A DNA stretch of 64,000 nucleotides from assembly GCA_002914845.1 (NCBI GenBank), contig JXTC01000665.1, forward strand, positions 11,101 to 75,100. The letters are read 5' to 3'. Below are positions 55,114 to 64,000 of the stretch, piece by piece. The translations under genes and the position numbers were made by a program. This DNA comes from Trema orientale (taxonomy: Eukaryota > Streptophyta > Magnoliopsida > Rosales > Cannabaceae). Under the pieces are notes generated by a model. The model searched no databases. It was not told the origin of the DNA and saw nothing but the letters and a program-made list of their open reading frames with translations. How positions within the stretch are numbered: the stretch's first letter is position 1; each line of letters opens with the position of its first letter.

Positions 55114-55470
55114 GGGCTGTTTATTTCACCTTTTGGTTCTATTCAAATGGAAAACTTATTGGAGTCAGTGTTTATTTTAATAATTCTAATTTTTTTATTC
55201 AAATAATTTTTTCGAATGTGTTTTTGTTTCAACAATTCAGTCTTTTCATTCAAATGGTCAATCAGTCACATCAACAATTAGAATGAGTTTTTTGTGTCTT
55301 GTAATGGGAATGGAACCTAGGAAGTGTTTTTGAATAGTCCATTCTAATGTCTTCCATTCTAATTACAACTCATTCCAATTTTTTTCACTTCAAATGTCTC
55401 CCATTCTAATTATAACACATTCCACAATTTTCATTCAAATACACCCATTCAAATAGGTGAACCAAACGGG
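55114..55470. repeat. MITE with GGGCTGTTT-type inverted ends
   Basis: The left end GGGCTGTTTATTTCACCT and the right end AGGTGAACCAAACGGG are inverted copies. Repeated CATTCTAAT/CATTCAAAT phrases fill the interior. TTA lies close to both ends, as in Tourist-type elements, but exact boundaries differ by a base or two. Confidence 0.6.
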
Positions 55471-56599
55471 ATTATAATTTTTTCCCTCAATATTTACGAT
55501 TGTTCTCTACATGTTTTCTTTATTTTGAAAATACTCTTCAATAGGAAATAGAGATTTCTGTTGCTAAAATATCTCTCCATAATGTTTCGTATAGAATTAA
55601 AGAAGCCAAAATGAAGGACATATTCAAATAAAGACTTTTTAAAAATATAAAAAATAAACTAATAACTTAGCTATCATTTATAATAAATGCAAATTAATAA
55701 AAATATATAAACCAAATATTATCAACTATTTAGAAATACGTTCTAAATTGTATTGTTACATTTATATTCTCACATTGGGACTTAAATCCTATTTTTCTTT
55801 TTTAGAATCCTGTTTTTATAGCACTAAGTTTAAGTGGTCTGTGACTGTAGTCCCTTTAAAATTTGGCTTCATTTTTGAATTTGTCCTAAAATGCAATATG
55901 AGTACTATAATGTTAGAGGATCTTCAATATGAGTGCTATAACTCACGTTAATATTGTCAATGACTTTTAAGCGGAAAAAAAAACTTATGCCAATGTTATA
56001 TGTAGTATATTTTTTAGTATTGGCCAAAAAATATCTCTAATGTCATATCAGATTTAATATAATTTTTAGCACATATTAAATATTGTATTAAATATAATAT
56101 AAAGAATAATATATGGCAAATTTTAGTATGTGTATATATTTATGATACTGCCATTGTAAGCAAGGGTTTACAGTATTGCCTTTAACAAATGTTTAAATTC
56201 ACAATATTACCATTATGAATTAAATTTATAATATCACCATTATTTTAAAATCTAAAATGTGTATACATTTCACAGTGTGACCAAGTTGATACGTTTATAT
56301 GTTTTTTTTTTTTTTTGTTTTTCTCTTGTATTTAAATTTTATTTATAATTTTATCTTTACTAAATTTTTATAAGAGTAAATTACAGCGAAAGTCCTTTTT
56401 CTTAGTCAAAATTTACACTTATGTACATAATCTTTTTTTTGACAGCGAAAGTACTTTTCCTCTAATTTTTGTTGCAATAGTCAAATTTTTTCGTTAAATA
56501 CCACCTCATGAGATACGAGTCGCACTCTAAAGCTAGTTGCAATTTTAAAATGTAAAAAATGAAATAAAAATAGGAAAATGAAAACAAATAAAATAAGAA

Positions 56600-56911
56600 G
56601 AAAGAATTGGGAAAAAAATTAAAAAAAATAAGAAAGCGAATTGAGTAAAAATTCATCATCTTCTCCATTCTTTCTCTCTCCAATCCTTCTACAAAATCAA
56701 CCCCATTTGAGAAAAAAAAAAAGAACAAAAATTTGTGCAATACTGAGATGAAAGAATTGGGAAAAAACTTAAAAAAAAAACTTAAGAAAGCTAATTGAGT
56801 AAAAATTCATCCTCTTCTCCATTCTTTCTCTCCCCAATCCTTCTATAAAATCAACCCCATCCGATAAAAAAGAACGAAAATCTGTGCAAAATTGAGGATG
56901 AAAGAATTGGG
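56600..56911. repeat. Two tandem 150-bp units plus a partial third in the Pack-MULE
   Basis: GAAAGAATTGGG begins at 56600, 56750 and 56900, exactly 150 bases apart. The two full units share GAGTAAAAATTCATC, TTCTCCATTCTTTCTCTC and ATCAACCCCAT. The third copy stops where the captured gene begins, and the shared GAATTGGG is also the end of the captured exon piece. Confidence 0.9.
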
Positions 56912-57405
56912 TTAGCACATAGATCTTCGAGATGTTGCTGTTCAGGTAATTACTTACATGAATATCAATCAGTGTTTGCTCTGTGAGGGATCGCAAGCTT
57001 GGCTCGCTTCTTTGTAAGCGGGTAGAGATGAGTCCCAGCCCCACCACCAAGAATAATGCTTAAAACACTCTGCAAAAACCACCACTAGATGGCAACTCAA
57101 TCAACCCAAAACGACAATGCGAAAACAAAAAACGATCGAGGAAAAAGAAGAAGAAGAAGACTCATACAACCAGTATCAGGATCTAGACATGTCTGCAAAT
57201 TCTGAGAGTTGGAGACCATCTTGGGGGAGACGATCGTCGGCACTCGATAGAAGGAAGAAGCGGCTCTACGACTGGGAGTGGCGATTGAGGGAATCTTCTC
57301 TGCGGAGAGACGAGAGAACGAGAAAGAGAGGGTTCTGGGGCTTAGATTGGAGTCTGTGAATGAAGAATAAGGGTAAGAAATTGAGGACGATGAAAGCCTA
57401 AGATA
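56904..57405 (-). pseudogene. Captured 5' fragment of the ADP-glucose pyrophosphorylase small subunit gene
   Basis: Read on the minus strand, about 57405-57171 encodes a Ser-rich plastid-transit-like region (RTLSFSFSRLSAEKIPSIA) and then TIVSPKMVSNSQNLQTCLDP, which matches the small subunit (SPKAVSDSQNSQTCLDP). An intron of about 100 bases ends TTTTGCAG at 57070. The next exon, 57069-56904, reads [23 protein letters not shown] and VSNYLNSNISKIYVLTQF, the start of the catalytic nucleotide-binding domain. The small-subunit type is shown by YPLTKKRAK and CLNSNISKIY (large subunits differ). Around 56990-57000 about five bases are missing, shifting the frame, and the rest of the gene is absent. 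The retained intron shows capture from genomic DNA. The enzyme makes ADP-glucose for starch; this copy cannot. Confidence 0.9.
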
Positions 57406-58231
57406 TAGACTTTTTGCCCAAAATTCTTATGTTGAAAAGAAAATACAAGAAAATCTATTAAAATAGGCTGAATTTGTATGTGAAATTAAATCACATTGTC
57501 GTTTCGATTGATGTATATAAATTTATGTATTGAAGATAACGTTTTCTTTGACAAGGGGTCAGAATAGTTCTGAATCAGAAACCTTCCAATACGAAAATCA
57601 ACGTAGAAAAACATCACTGTAAGCCTCTAGTACCACATTGATTAATATTAGAGATATTGACTCACTAGTATGTAGTATTAATCCTGCAATAAATTTATTT
57701 ATAATTTTATCACTTAGATTTCCTACTGGCTACTGCCATAACAAAGACTTTATTTGTTTTTGTTTTTTCAAACGTGCTCCAATGGACTGAGAGCTCTAAC
57801 AATTGCCATGAAAGCTCAAAGCTTAAGCTTTAGATTGACTGATTTAGAGAATTATGTGAGAGAGAGAGAGAGAGAGATTGTGTGGATAAGAAGAGGGATT
57901 TTTAGTCGATTAGTTTTTTCTTATCTAAAAAAACTTCTTTTTCTTTTTTTATTTTTCAATTTTTTTTCTAAATTCTTTCTTCTTTTCTGTTGATTTTATT
58001 TATTTATTTTATTTTTTTGATTTTTTTTTTTTCATTTTTCTTATGTTTTTAAATTCCAATTAGCCTTAGAATGTGACACGTATCCCTTGAGGTGGCATTT
58101 AATAGAAAAATTTAACGGTTGTAACAAAAATTGGACGGAAGGTACATTTGCCATCAGAAAAAAGATTGGGTATATAAGTGTAAATTTTGACTAAGAAAAT
58201 GGATTTTTGCCGTAATTTACTCTTTTCATAA

Positions 58232-58529
58232 ATTAGAATTCTCATTTCACTACTTTGCTACTCACATATGTCATAAAACAAAGATCATTATTCACATATT
58301 TAATGAATGTAATGGAGTTTTTATGATTAATAACTAGATCACAAAATAATAAAATTTCATATAGAAAACATAAATTTTGTAAGTAAAAATATCACTTAAA
58401 TATAATATAGCATTGTTTTTAGTATGCATGCATTCGAGTAAAATCCAAAAAGTGGATACTAAATTTAACACATCATGCTAAATTTAAGTTTAGCACATCC
58501 TCTTTATCATAAATATATTGAAGATAGTC
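58232..58529. other. AT-rich spacer, no gene seen
   Basis: Short AT-rich DNA between the Pack-MULE and the next MITE. No motif recognised. Confidence 0.4.
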
Positions 58530-58532
58530 TTA

Positions 58533-60851
58533 GGGCATGTTTATTAATCCATAATAGAGAGGAAAGAGAAATGAAAAGGGAAAAGGAATGGATGATAATT
58601 GAAACATTTAGTCATTGGTTATAAATGCCCAAAATCAAGTTTTACTAATTTATAGTATTTCTCCTCCTATTGACTAACCTAGTGCGTCCTAATAAAAATA
58701 AAAACTAGCTAATATAGTGACAAGAAGGGTCAATCCATAGAGATTGGGTAATAAACTAGTGCTAAGTATCGGAATTATCTCGACCCGACTTTATTTAGGC
58801 ATAAAACCTAAATGAATATGAAAATAAACAAATAAAAACAAAGATAAAGAGAATAAAGTATAAATAAAATATGGATAATACTATGCACGAATGTACTAGG
58901 AACTGATTACACCTAATTACTCTTAAGTTTATCAAATTAAGTAATTATCGGCTTAATTCAACTCGACTCATTAATCAAGAGACCTAATCTAGGAATAGCA
59001 ATGGGGCAGATTGGGGACGGTTTTTCAATTACCATCCCTATCCCCAAAAGCCAATTACAATACTATACCCGTCCCAGTAACCATTCTTTTGGATGCGGGG
59101 GCGGTGCGGGTATTAACCAATATATAACAAGAAAAATCGTGGTTACCCATTACCTATTGATAATAATAAAATATTAAAAAATTAAGATGAAAATACTAAA
59201 TTCTTTTCGTATTCAACAAAATGTTAAGCACAACAATATACTAATAAATTTTAAACTCTAAAATTTAAATATATAGGTGTATATAACTCTCCAAATTCAT
59301 TGTTTTACCAAATATATAAGAATATAGATAATGTAAAATTAAATAGATATTTATATGTATACTAATTTTTCTATGTAAATATATATATATCGAGGTAGGT
59401 ACGAAGCGGATTATGCTAATACCATCCCCGCATATTAACAGTGCGGTTATTCTCCGCTCCGATCATTTTCCCCACTTGAGCAATTTTTCACCTCCCTGTT
59501 CGGATCGGATAACTACGGATACCCATAACCGTGGGATACATTACCATCCCTAACCTAATCTAATCTCATTACTTCTCTTGCGTGTCTTATAAGATTATAC
59601 ACCTAGTTTACCTAAGTTGATATCTCTATCTAACCCGATTAATTAAGTGTTCATTAAGTTTAAACTCCCAAATGGAAGTTAAGGTATTGTTTACCTCCTG
59701 GTTTCACAATACCCCAAATAACCTAAAACTATCAAGGTGATTATTTAGGAATTATTCTCCTCCCAGTCTCATAACTACCTAAATTATGCCTCTCAACTCC
59801 GGATTATAAATTTAATCTTTCCCAAGCATCAAAATTACATTCTAAAGTTAACTAATTCATTGGCTAAATAAAATAGAAGCATCAATGAATTGGAAATGAA
59901 AAATAGTCCAACAATAAACAAATAATCAAAACAAAGTGTAAAAAGGATAAATCAAACCATACCATAAGAATTATAACTAAACATAGTAAAATCCATGTCT
60001 AATCTCAACAAGAAATTCATACATCTAAGTATGTTCATACAATAAGTTCAATACAAATTTCTAAGAGATTAGGGTGAGAGAAAGGAAAAAGAAAACTCTT
60101 GTAGAGATGAGCTTTAAGTCTTCAAATCTTCAAAAATCTCTCCCAAGAATTCTTCAAGAAATCTCTAACTATAAGCATTTCTCTCTAGGAATTTGGTGTG
60201 TTTCTCTCCAATTCTCCACACTAAAATTCATACCTCCGTTCTCTTTTTAAAGTATTTTTCTAGGTTAAATTCAAGCACACTTAAGGATGAATGAGTCTAC
60301 ATCATTGGATTATGAGAAATGGGCAATTCGGACTGTCGAAACTCATAAAAAGTGGCTTAAAATGCGTCCAGGATACGTCAGGGATGCAGCCGTTCCCCTA
60401 AAGTGACGCCAGGGTGCCCCCTTGCTGCCTAAGGGCACGGGAATGCCACTATTCACCCTGATGCACTATGTTATTTCCCGGGTATGCCGTTTCACAGTTT
60501 TAGCTCTATTTTACCTCATTTTTATTGCAGCGCGTCCGTATCGGACTCAACTTTAATTCAAATGGTTTGAAAAATCTCTTTTTGGCATAAATTCACCTTG
60601 ATTCTCATTTATTCGTAAAAACTATAGAAAGAAAACAAAAGCACATCAAATCAATAAAAAATGCTTGAAAACGCACAACTATTTGAGATCGAAACGTACT
60701 TGATTTGGAAGTAAATATCCTCCTCATCAATAGGAAATGGTGTAACTAATTAGTATGTACGAAGGGGAATCATAGCCTTCTCTACTCATTATCTCTTATT
60801 CTTCTCCATTCCATTTCCACTCACTCTCTTTACAGATTAGTAAATGTAACC
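58533..60851. mobile_element. Tourist-type MITE split by a ~2.1-kb insertion, TSD TTA
   Basis: TTA at 58530-58532 and 60852-60854 flanks ends GGGCATGTTTATTAATC and GATTAGTAAATGTAACC, inverted repeats followed on both sides by GAGAGGAAAG…GGAATGG-type phrases. The outer 90-120 bases on each side make an ordinary Tourist MITE. Between them, from about 58640 to 60740, lies foreign DNA, GC-richer in places (60350-60540), which itself holds the hAT MITE at 58990-59552. The insert has no readable protein and its class is unresolved; TCCTC near both junctions is a possible 5-bp duplication. Confidence 0.75.
58990..59552. mobile_element. hAT-type MITE, 8-bp TSD ACCTAATC
   Basis: ACCTAATC lies at 58982-58989 and 59553-59560. 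The element starts TAGGAATAGCAATGGGGC and ends ATTACCATCCCTA, the TAGGGATGGTAATG terminus known from plant hAT MITEs. The interior has GC-rich strings near each end (GGTGCGGGTA, CGGATCGGATAAC) and an AT-rich middle. No transposase in its 563 bp. Confidence 0.93.
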
Positions 60852-60854
60852 TTA

Positions 60855-61230
60855 ATAAATTGATATCATAAATGAGCTTTTAGCTAGAGAGGGATTTTTT
60901 GTGGTAGCCCAATGTCTAAATATAGTAAATTCTTATAATAATTCTTTAAAAAAAGTTATATGTAAATATATACAATTATACATAAAGAAAATCTTTTTTT
61001 GCCCCATTAAACCCTAAATAGCTCTGTTCCTAGTTTTAGAGCAATTTATTTATTTTATTATCTATATTATTATTATCTTTTATAGTGAATATCCCATAAT
61101 CTATCTATTGTGCGAGCTGAATAATTGTGATCGTTCACCCATTAACTTAAACCACCCGCAGTTAACTTTATATTCATGTTAGTTGACACGTGACTGGTCA
61201 GGAACTGTTAGTAGCTTTTTAGTCATAATG
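60855..61230. other. Spacer, no gene seen
   Basis: AT-rich DNA between two transposon insertions, with no coding signal. Confidence 0.4.
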
Positions 61231-61238
61231 GTTGTTCA

Positions 61239-61702
61239 CAGGGGCAGAGCCAGAAGCTAATCTCAGTGGGGGCATAATCTAATCAAAAGATTTTTTTTTT
61301 CATAGAAATAATCAAGATAAAAATTTTGAACTCAAATAATAATACAAGAAGTAATTTCTTTTCTCACAAAGATGTGTGAAAAATTACACTAAACTTCAAA
61401 ATTTTCATAAAGTTTTTTCTAAAAAGATGGGGTGAGAGTAAAAAATAAGGGTGAATATTGTTTATTTCTATTTATCATCTTTGTAATATTAGACTTTTTT
61501 AATTATTTTTATTTTTTTGTACACATTACATTTGGGCTTAAAAGATATTTTTATTAGAAAATGAACTATATAAAATAGGGTATAAATTTTATCTTCTTTA
61601 TTTAGTGTGGGCAAAACTTAAAATATGAAAACTTTTAGTACATTAATATAAATTTTCAAAAATCTAGTGGGGGCATATGGGCCTTGATTGCCTCCGCCCC
61701 TA
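61239..61702. mobile_element. hAT-type MITE, 8-bp TSD GTTGTTCA
   Basis: GTTGTTCA occurs at 61231-61238 and 61703-61710. The element starts CAGGGGCAGAGCCAG and ends TTGCCTCCGCCCCTA, imperfect inverted repeats. A second inverted phrase, AGTGGGGGCAT, occurs near both ends but in direct orientation. 464 bp with an AT-rich interior and no transposase. It belongs to the same general family as the element at 25124-26785. Confidence 0.93.
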
Positions 61703-61710
61703 GTTGTTCA

Positions 61711-62566
61711 GTATGTACAGCCTCTAGACACGTGTTGTGCTTGGAGCCATCAGTGGATTTCCACTTTCTTCAGTGATAATTCTTCTTATTGATTCCTTCT
61801 TTTAATCATTTCAAACATGCAATTATTAGTTTCTAGAAATTAAAAGAGTTCATCAAAGCCTAGTTAGCAATTTTACATGTAATATCCATACTATGTCTCC
61901 ACAAAAAGTAAGAAATTATGCATATTTGACCAATTCAAAGTGAAAAATGAGGTTGCTTCTTCAACAAAACTGGGATAAAGTTTAGCCAAAAGGTCCCAAT
62001 TCAAGATAAATTCATGAGGAAGCAGAATCTCATTCGGATCTACTCCAACATTTAAAAATTGATTAATTGGTAAAGATACATATCCGTATAATGCACTTTT
62101 CAATTACATTGCCCGTACTTTTGTCAAACATACTTAAAAATATTCATAATTTTTGTTGAAAGCATATTATACACGTACATATATTTCGGCTGTATATATA
62201 AAAGTACTTTCCCTCAATTTCAGTTTTCTTTGAAATTCAATTTATTTTTATTTCGATAGATTTTTTTTTGTTATTATTGATCATATATTACTGATTTTAT
62301 TTTGAAATATTTAGTATTTAATCAATTTTCTACAAATAGTTTAAAAAATTTATGACCAATCCAATTAAACTAGGTGACAAATGTACTATTTTACTAGAAA
62401 CCATTACTTTTATAAGCGTAAGTGTATACATGTATTTTAGTTATACACATATAAATCAATTTACGAATTTTTAGCTTACACGTATTTTTCATAAAATGTC
62501 TTATTTATACTTGTCCGTATTATTGACCATTTAATTTCCGTCCCATATCTTGTTAATTATGCATTA
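61711..62566. other. AT-rich stretch with one unplaced open frame
   Basis: No recognised gene. A 70-codon open frame on the minus strand (62103-61891) has protein-like composition ([20 protein letters not shown]) but no family I recognise and only a non-ATG start. The rest is AT-rich. Confidence 0.4.
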
Positions 62567-62575
62567 TATTAATAT

Positions 62576-63249
62576 GGGTGATGTTTCAATGGAGATTTTT
62601 GTTTTTACTCCATGGATGGGTACTCTAATTTGGGCCATTGGATTGTAATCTAATGGCTATAATAATATTAGTAGATTTATTAAAAATATTATTATAATTA
62701 ATAAATATATAAATATAGAAAGTTATTTAAAATAAAAAAGATGGGTAACCTGATGAATTGGTTAATTTATTTTATTTTACTTTATTTTATAAGAAATAAA
62801 ATTAGTGAAAAATACTTAATAACCCTAAATTACTCTTAACTATCTTATTCGTAGGAAAAAAAAAAAACAACAACAACAAAAGATGTACAAATTTTAAGCT
62901 ATTTGACGCATAATTTTTTTTAAAACAAATTTTCTTTCAATGTAGTTGTTTTATTCATTTTTTATTATTTAAAAAAACAACTTATTCATAATATGAAAAT
63001 TATCCTACCTTAGATTTTACCGATAAAAAAAATTTATTAAATATTGAAGATACAATAATACATATAGTTTTAAATTAAAGGTAATTAAAAAATTAAACTT
63101 TAAATTAAATTTTCAAAAAAGAAATAAATAAAAAAAATTAGAAATTAATATATTGAATAAGATGACTTATTATTGTAGGTTTGTTTCCAAATTAGTCAAA
63201 TTTACCCATCCATGGAGCAAAAACAAAAATACCCATTGAAAACTCACCC
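62576..63249. mobile_element. MULE-type MITE, 9-bp TSD TATTAATAT
   Basis: TATTAATAT at 62567-62575 and 63250-63258 flanks a 674-bp element that starts GGGTGATGTTTCAATGGAGA and ends ACCCATTGAAAACTCACCC. The inverted ends match over about 47 bp and include CTCCATGGATGGGTA. The 9-bp duplication points to Mutator-like mobilisation. It is a sister copy of 51220-52289. No coding capacity. Confidence 0.92.
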
Positions 63250-63592
63250 TATTAATATACACATAAAGTGCAATTAATTGCCCAAAAAGGTTTTCAGCGT
63301 TTTGAATTATATCTACGGACAGCAACAAACTTAAGTTTGATTGGAACTGGTAACTTCACCGACTTTTAATCTCTATTTATTGTTTTAAAAGGAAAACACG
63401 TCTATTTAACTCCACATATTTTTAATAAACAAGGGCACCTGTGCTAATTGATGGTAGGAGGATGAGACATACTCCAATACAATCCAAAGTAGGCGTAATA
63501 TCTTATACACATAATCGATTTAAAACGTCGTAATTAACTTCTTCGTATTTTGTTTTAGGAACTAAACCCAACGTAATTAACTTAACTACATA

Positions 63593-64000
63593 TTAGAGTA
63601 GTTGATGCACTATAATTGGAGCTCCATGCTGAGGCCGAAGAGTAATGACACTGCAAGGCGCATGAGTGTACGTAGGAGATAGCTTAAAAGAGAAATGTTG
63701 GAGAATCATAGCGAGGCCCATCTTTGCTTCGATCATTGCAAAGTTTTGGCCCAAACATATTCTTGGGCCCCAACCAAATGGGTAGAAGGCGATTTGATCA
63801 TGATCCTTATTGGATGATTTGGCAACTCCCTCAGAAAATCTTTCCGGATTAAATTCTTCAACATCATCTCCCCAGTATTCCGGGTCATGATGGAGAGAGA
63901 GCATTAGTAGGAATATTTCGACTCCGGCCGGAATGGAGATTCCTCCAATGTTGGTTTCTCTTTCACAGTGACGAAAGACACTGCTCAGAGGTGGGTATAA
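63593..64000 (-). CDS. Cytochrome P450, CYP72-clan, C-terminal part (runs off window)
   Basis: A heme-thiolate monooxygenase of the ER membrane. The minus-strand frame is open from the window edge to the stop at 63593-63595 and covers about 135 C-terminal residues. It begins LYPPLSSVFRHCERET and continues GGISIPAGVEIF, HHDPEYWGDD and FNPERF (the PERF region). The heme-binding signature FGWGPRICLG follows, with the Cys ligand codon at 63755-63757. The tail GQNFAMIEAKMGLAMILQHF and TLRPQHGAPIIVHQL resembles CYP72A/CYP721A proteins of the CYP72 clan, which act on terpenoids, gibberellins or other hydrophobic substrates. The N terminus, membrane anchor and earlier exons lie beyond the window. No lesion is seen. 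Substrate not predictable. Confidence 0.95.
   Translation of the reverse strand, partial: LYPPLSSVFRHCERETNIGGISIPAGVEIFLLMLSLHHDPEYWGDDVEEFNPERFSEGVAKSSNKDHDQIAFYPFGWGPRICLGQNFAMIEAKMGLAMILQHFSFKLSPTYTHAPCSVITLRPQHGAPIIVHQLL

Larger units (their letters stand above)
56374..58222. mobile_element. Pack-MULE with ~200-bp TIRs carrying an AGPase gene fragment
   Basis: The element starts GAGTAAATTACAGCGAAAGT and ends with the inverse (…GCCGTAATTTACTC). The inverted similarity extends about 200 bp on each side (for example TTAGTCAAAATTTACACTTA on the left and its counterpart near 58180). It is flanked by 9-bp duplications TTTTTATAA (56365-56373) and TTTTCATAA (58223-58231) with one mismatch. Long TIRs and a 9-bp target duplication define a Mutator-like element. 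No transposase is present. The GC-richer centre (56904-57405) is a piece of a nuclear gene for the ADP-glucose pyrophosphorylase small subunit, in reverse orientation, so this is a Pack-MULE. A 150-bp tandem duplication lies beside the captured piece. Confidence 0.85.

Noticed and set aside
57117-57359. Plus-strand 80-codon frame rich in Glu and Arg
   Set aside because: It is the complement of the captured AGPase transit-peptide exon; the minus strand carries the recognisable protein.
61891-62103. Minus-strand 70-codon frame between two MITEs
   Set aside because: No ATG start, no recognised domain and no clear exon borders; it may be a gene relic but cannot be supported.

Overview
This window is nuclear DNA from a flowering plant, most likely a eudicot. 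The evidence is an intron-split cytosolic cytokinin dehydrogenase, an R2R3-MYB gene with the standard two-intron plant layout, a CYP72-clan P450, GT-AG introns in very AT-rich flanks, and the usual plant transposon set (L1-type LINE, Ty1-copia, Ty3-gypsy-like LTRs, Helitron, MULE, hAT and Tourist-type elements). I cannot name the species. There are three host genes: CKX7 (4165-8580, minus), an R2R3-MYB (53638-54546, plus) and the 3' end of a P450 (63593-64000, minus, running off the window). They show no functional link to one another; most of the remaining sequence is transposon-derived or featureless AT-rich DNA.

Layout: 1-1600 holds a gypsy-like LTR end and leader. 1923-2296 is a foldback MITE. 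4165-8580 is CKX7 in four coding exons, with a strikingly GC-rich first exon. 9541-14340 is a 5'-truncated LINE on the minus strand, split by a broken 1.3 kb Ty1-copia element with two LTRs and a 5-bp target duplication. 14341-23116 has no gene I can support. 23117-26785 holds two hAT-type elements with perfect 8-bp target duplications, the second containing a MULE-type element with a perfect 9-bp duplication. About 28293-41017 is a large decayed Helitron with a Rep-helicase pseudogene and a spliced RPA1-like gene, ending in a hairpin and CTAG.

41018-53470 holds several MITEs, a second gypsy-like LTR and retrotransposon-like noncoding DNA. The MYB gene follows. At 56374-58222 lies a long-TIR MULE that carries, on its minus strand, the 5' part of an ADP-glucose pyrophosphorylase small-subunit gene: transit-peptide region, first intron and start of the next exon. 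This is a Pack-MULE and the most interesting object in the window. 58533-60851 is a Tourist-type MITE opened by a roughly 2 kb insertion that itself holds a hAT MITE. Further hAT and MULE MITEs (61239-61702, 62576-63249) lead to the P450.

All element boundaries, duplications and splice sites were read by eye. Family names come from recognised protein motifs, terminal sequences and target-duplication lengths; no database search was run. There are assembly gaps at 12918-13009 and 36525-36954 and a single N at 29212.
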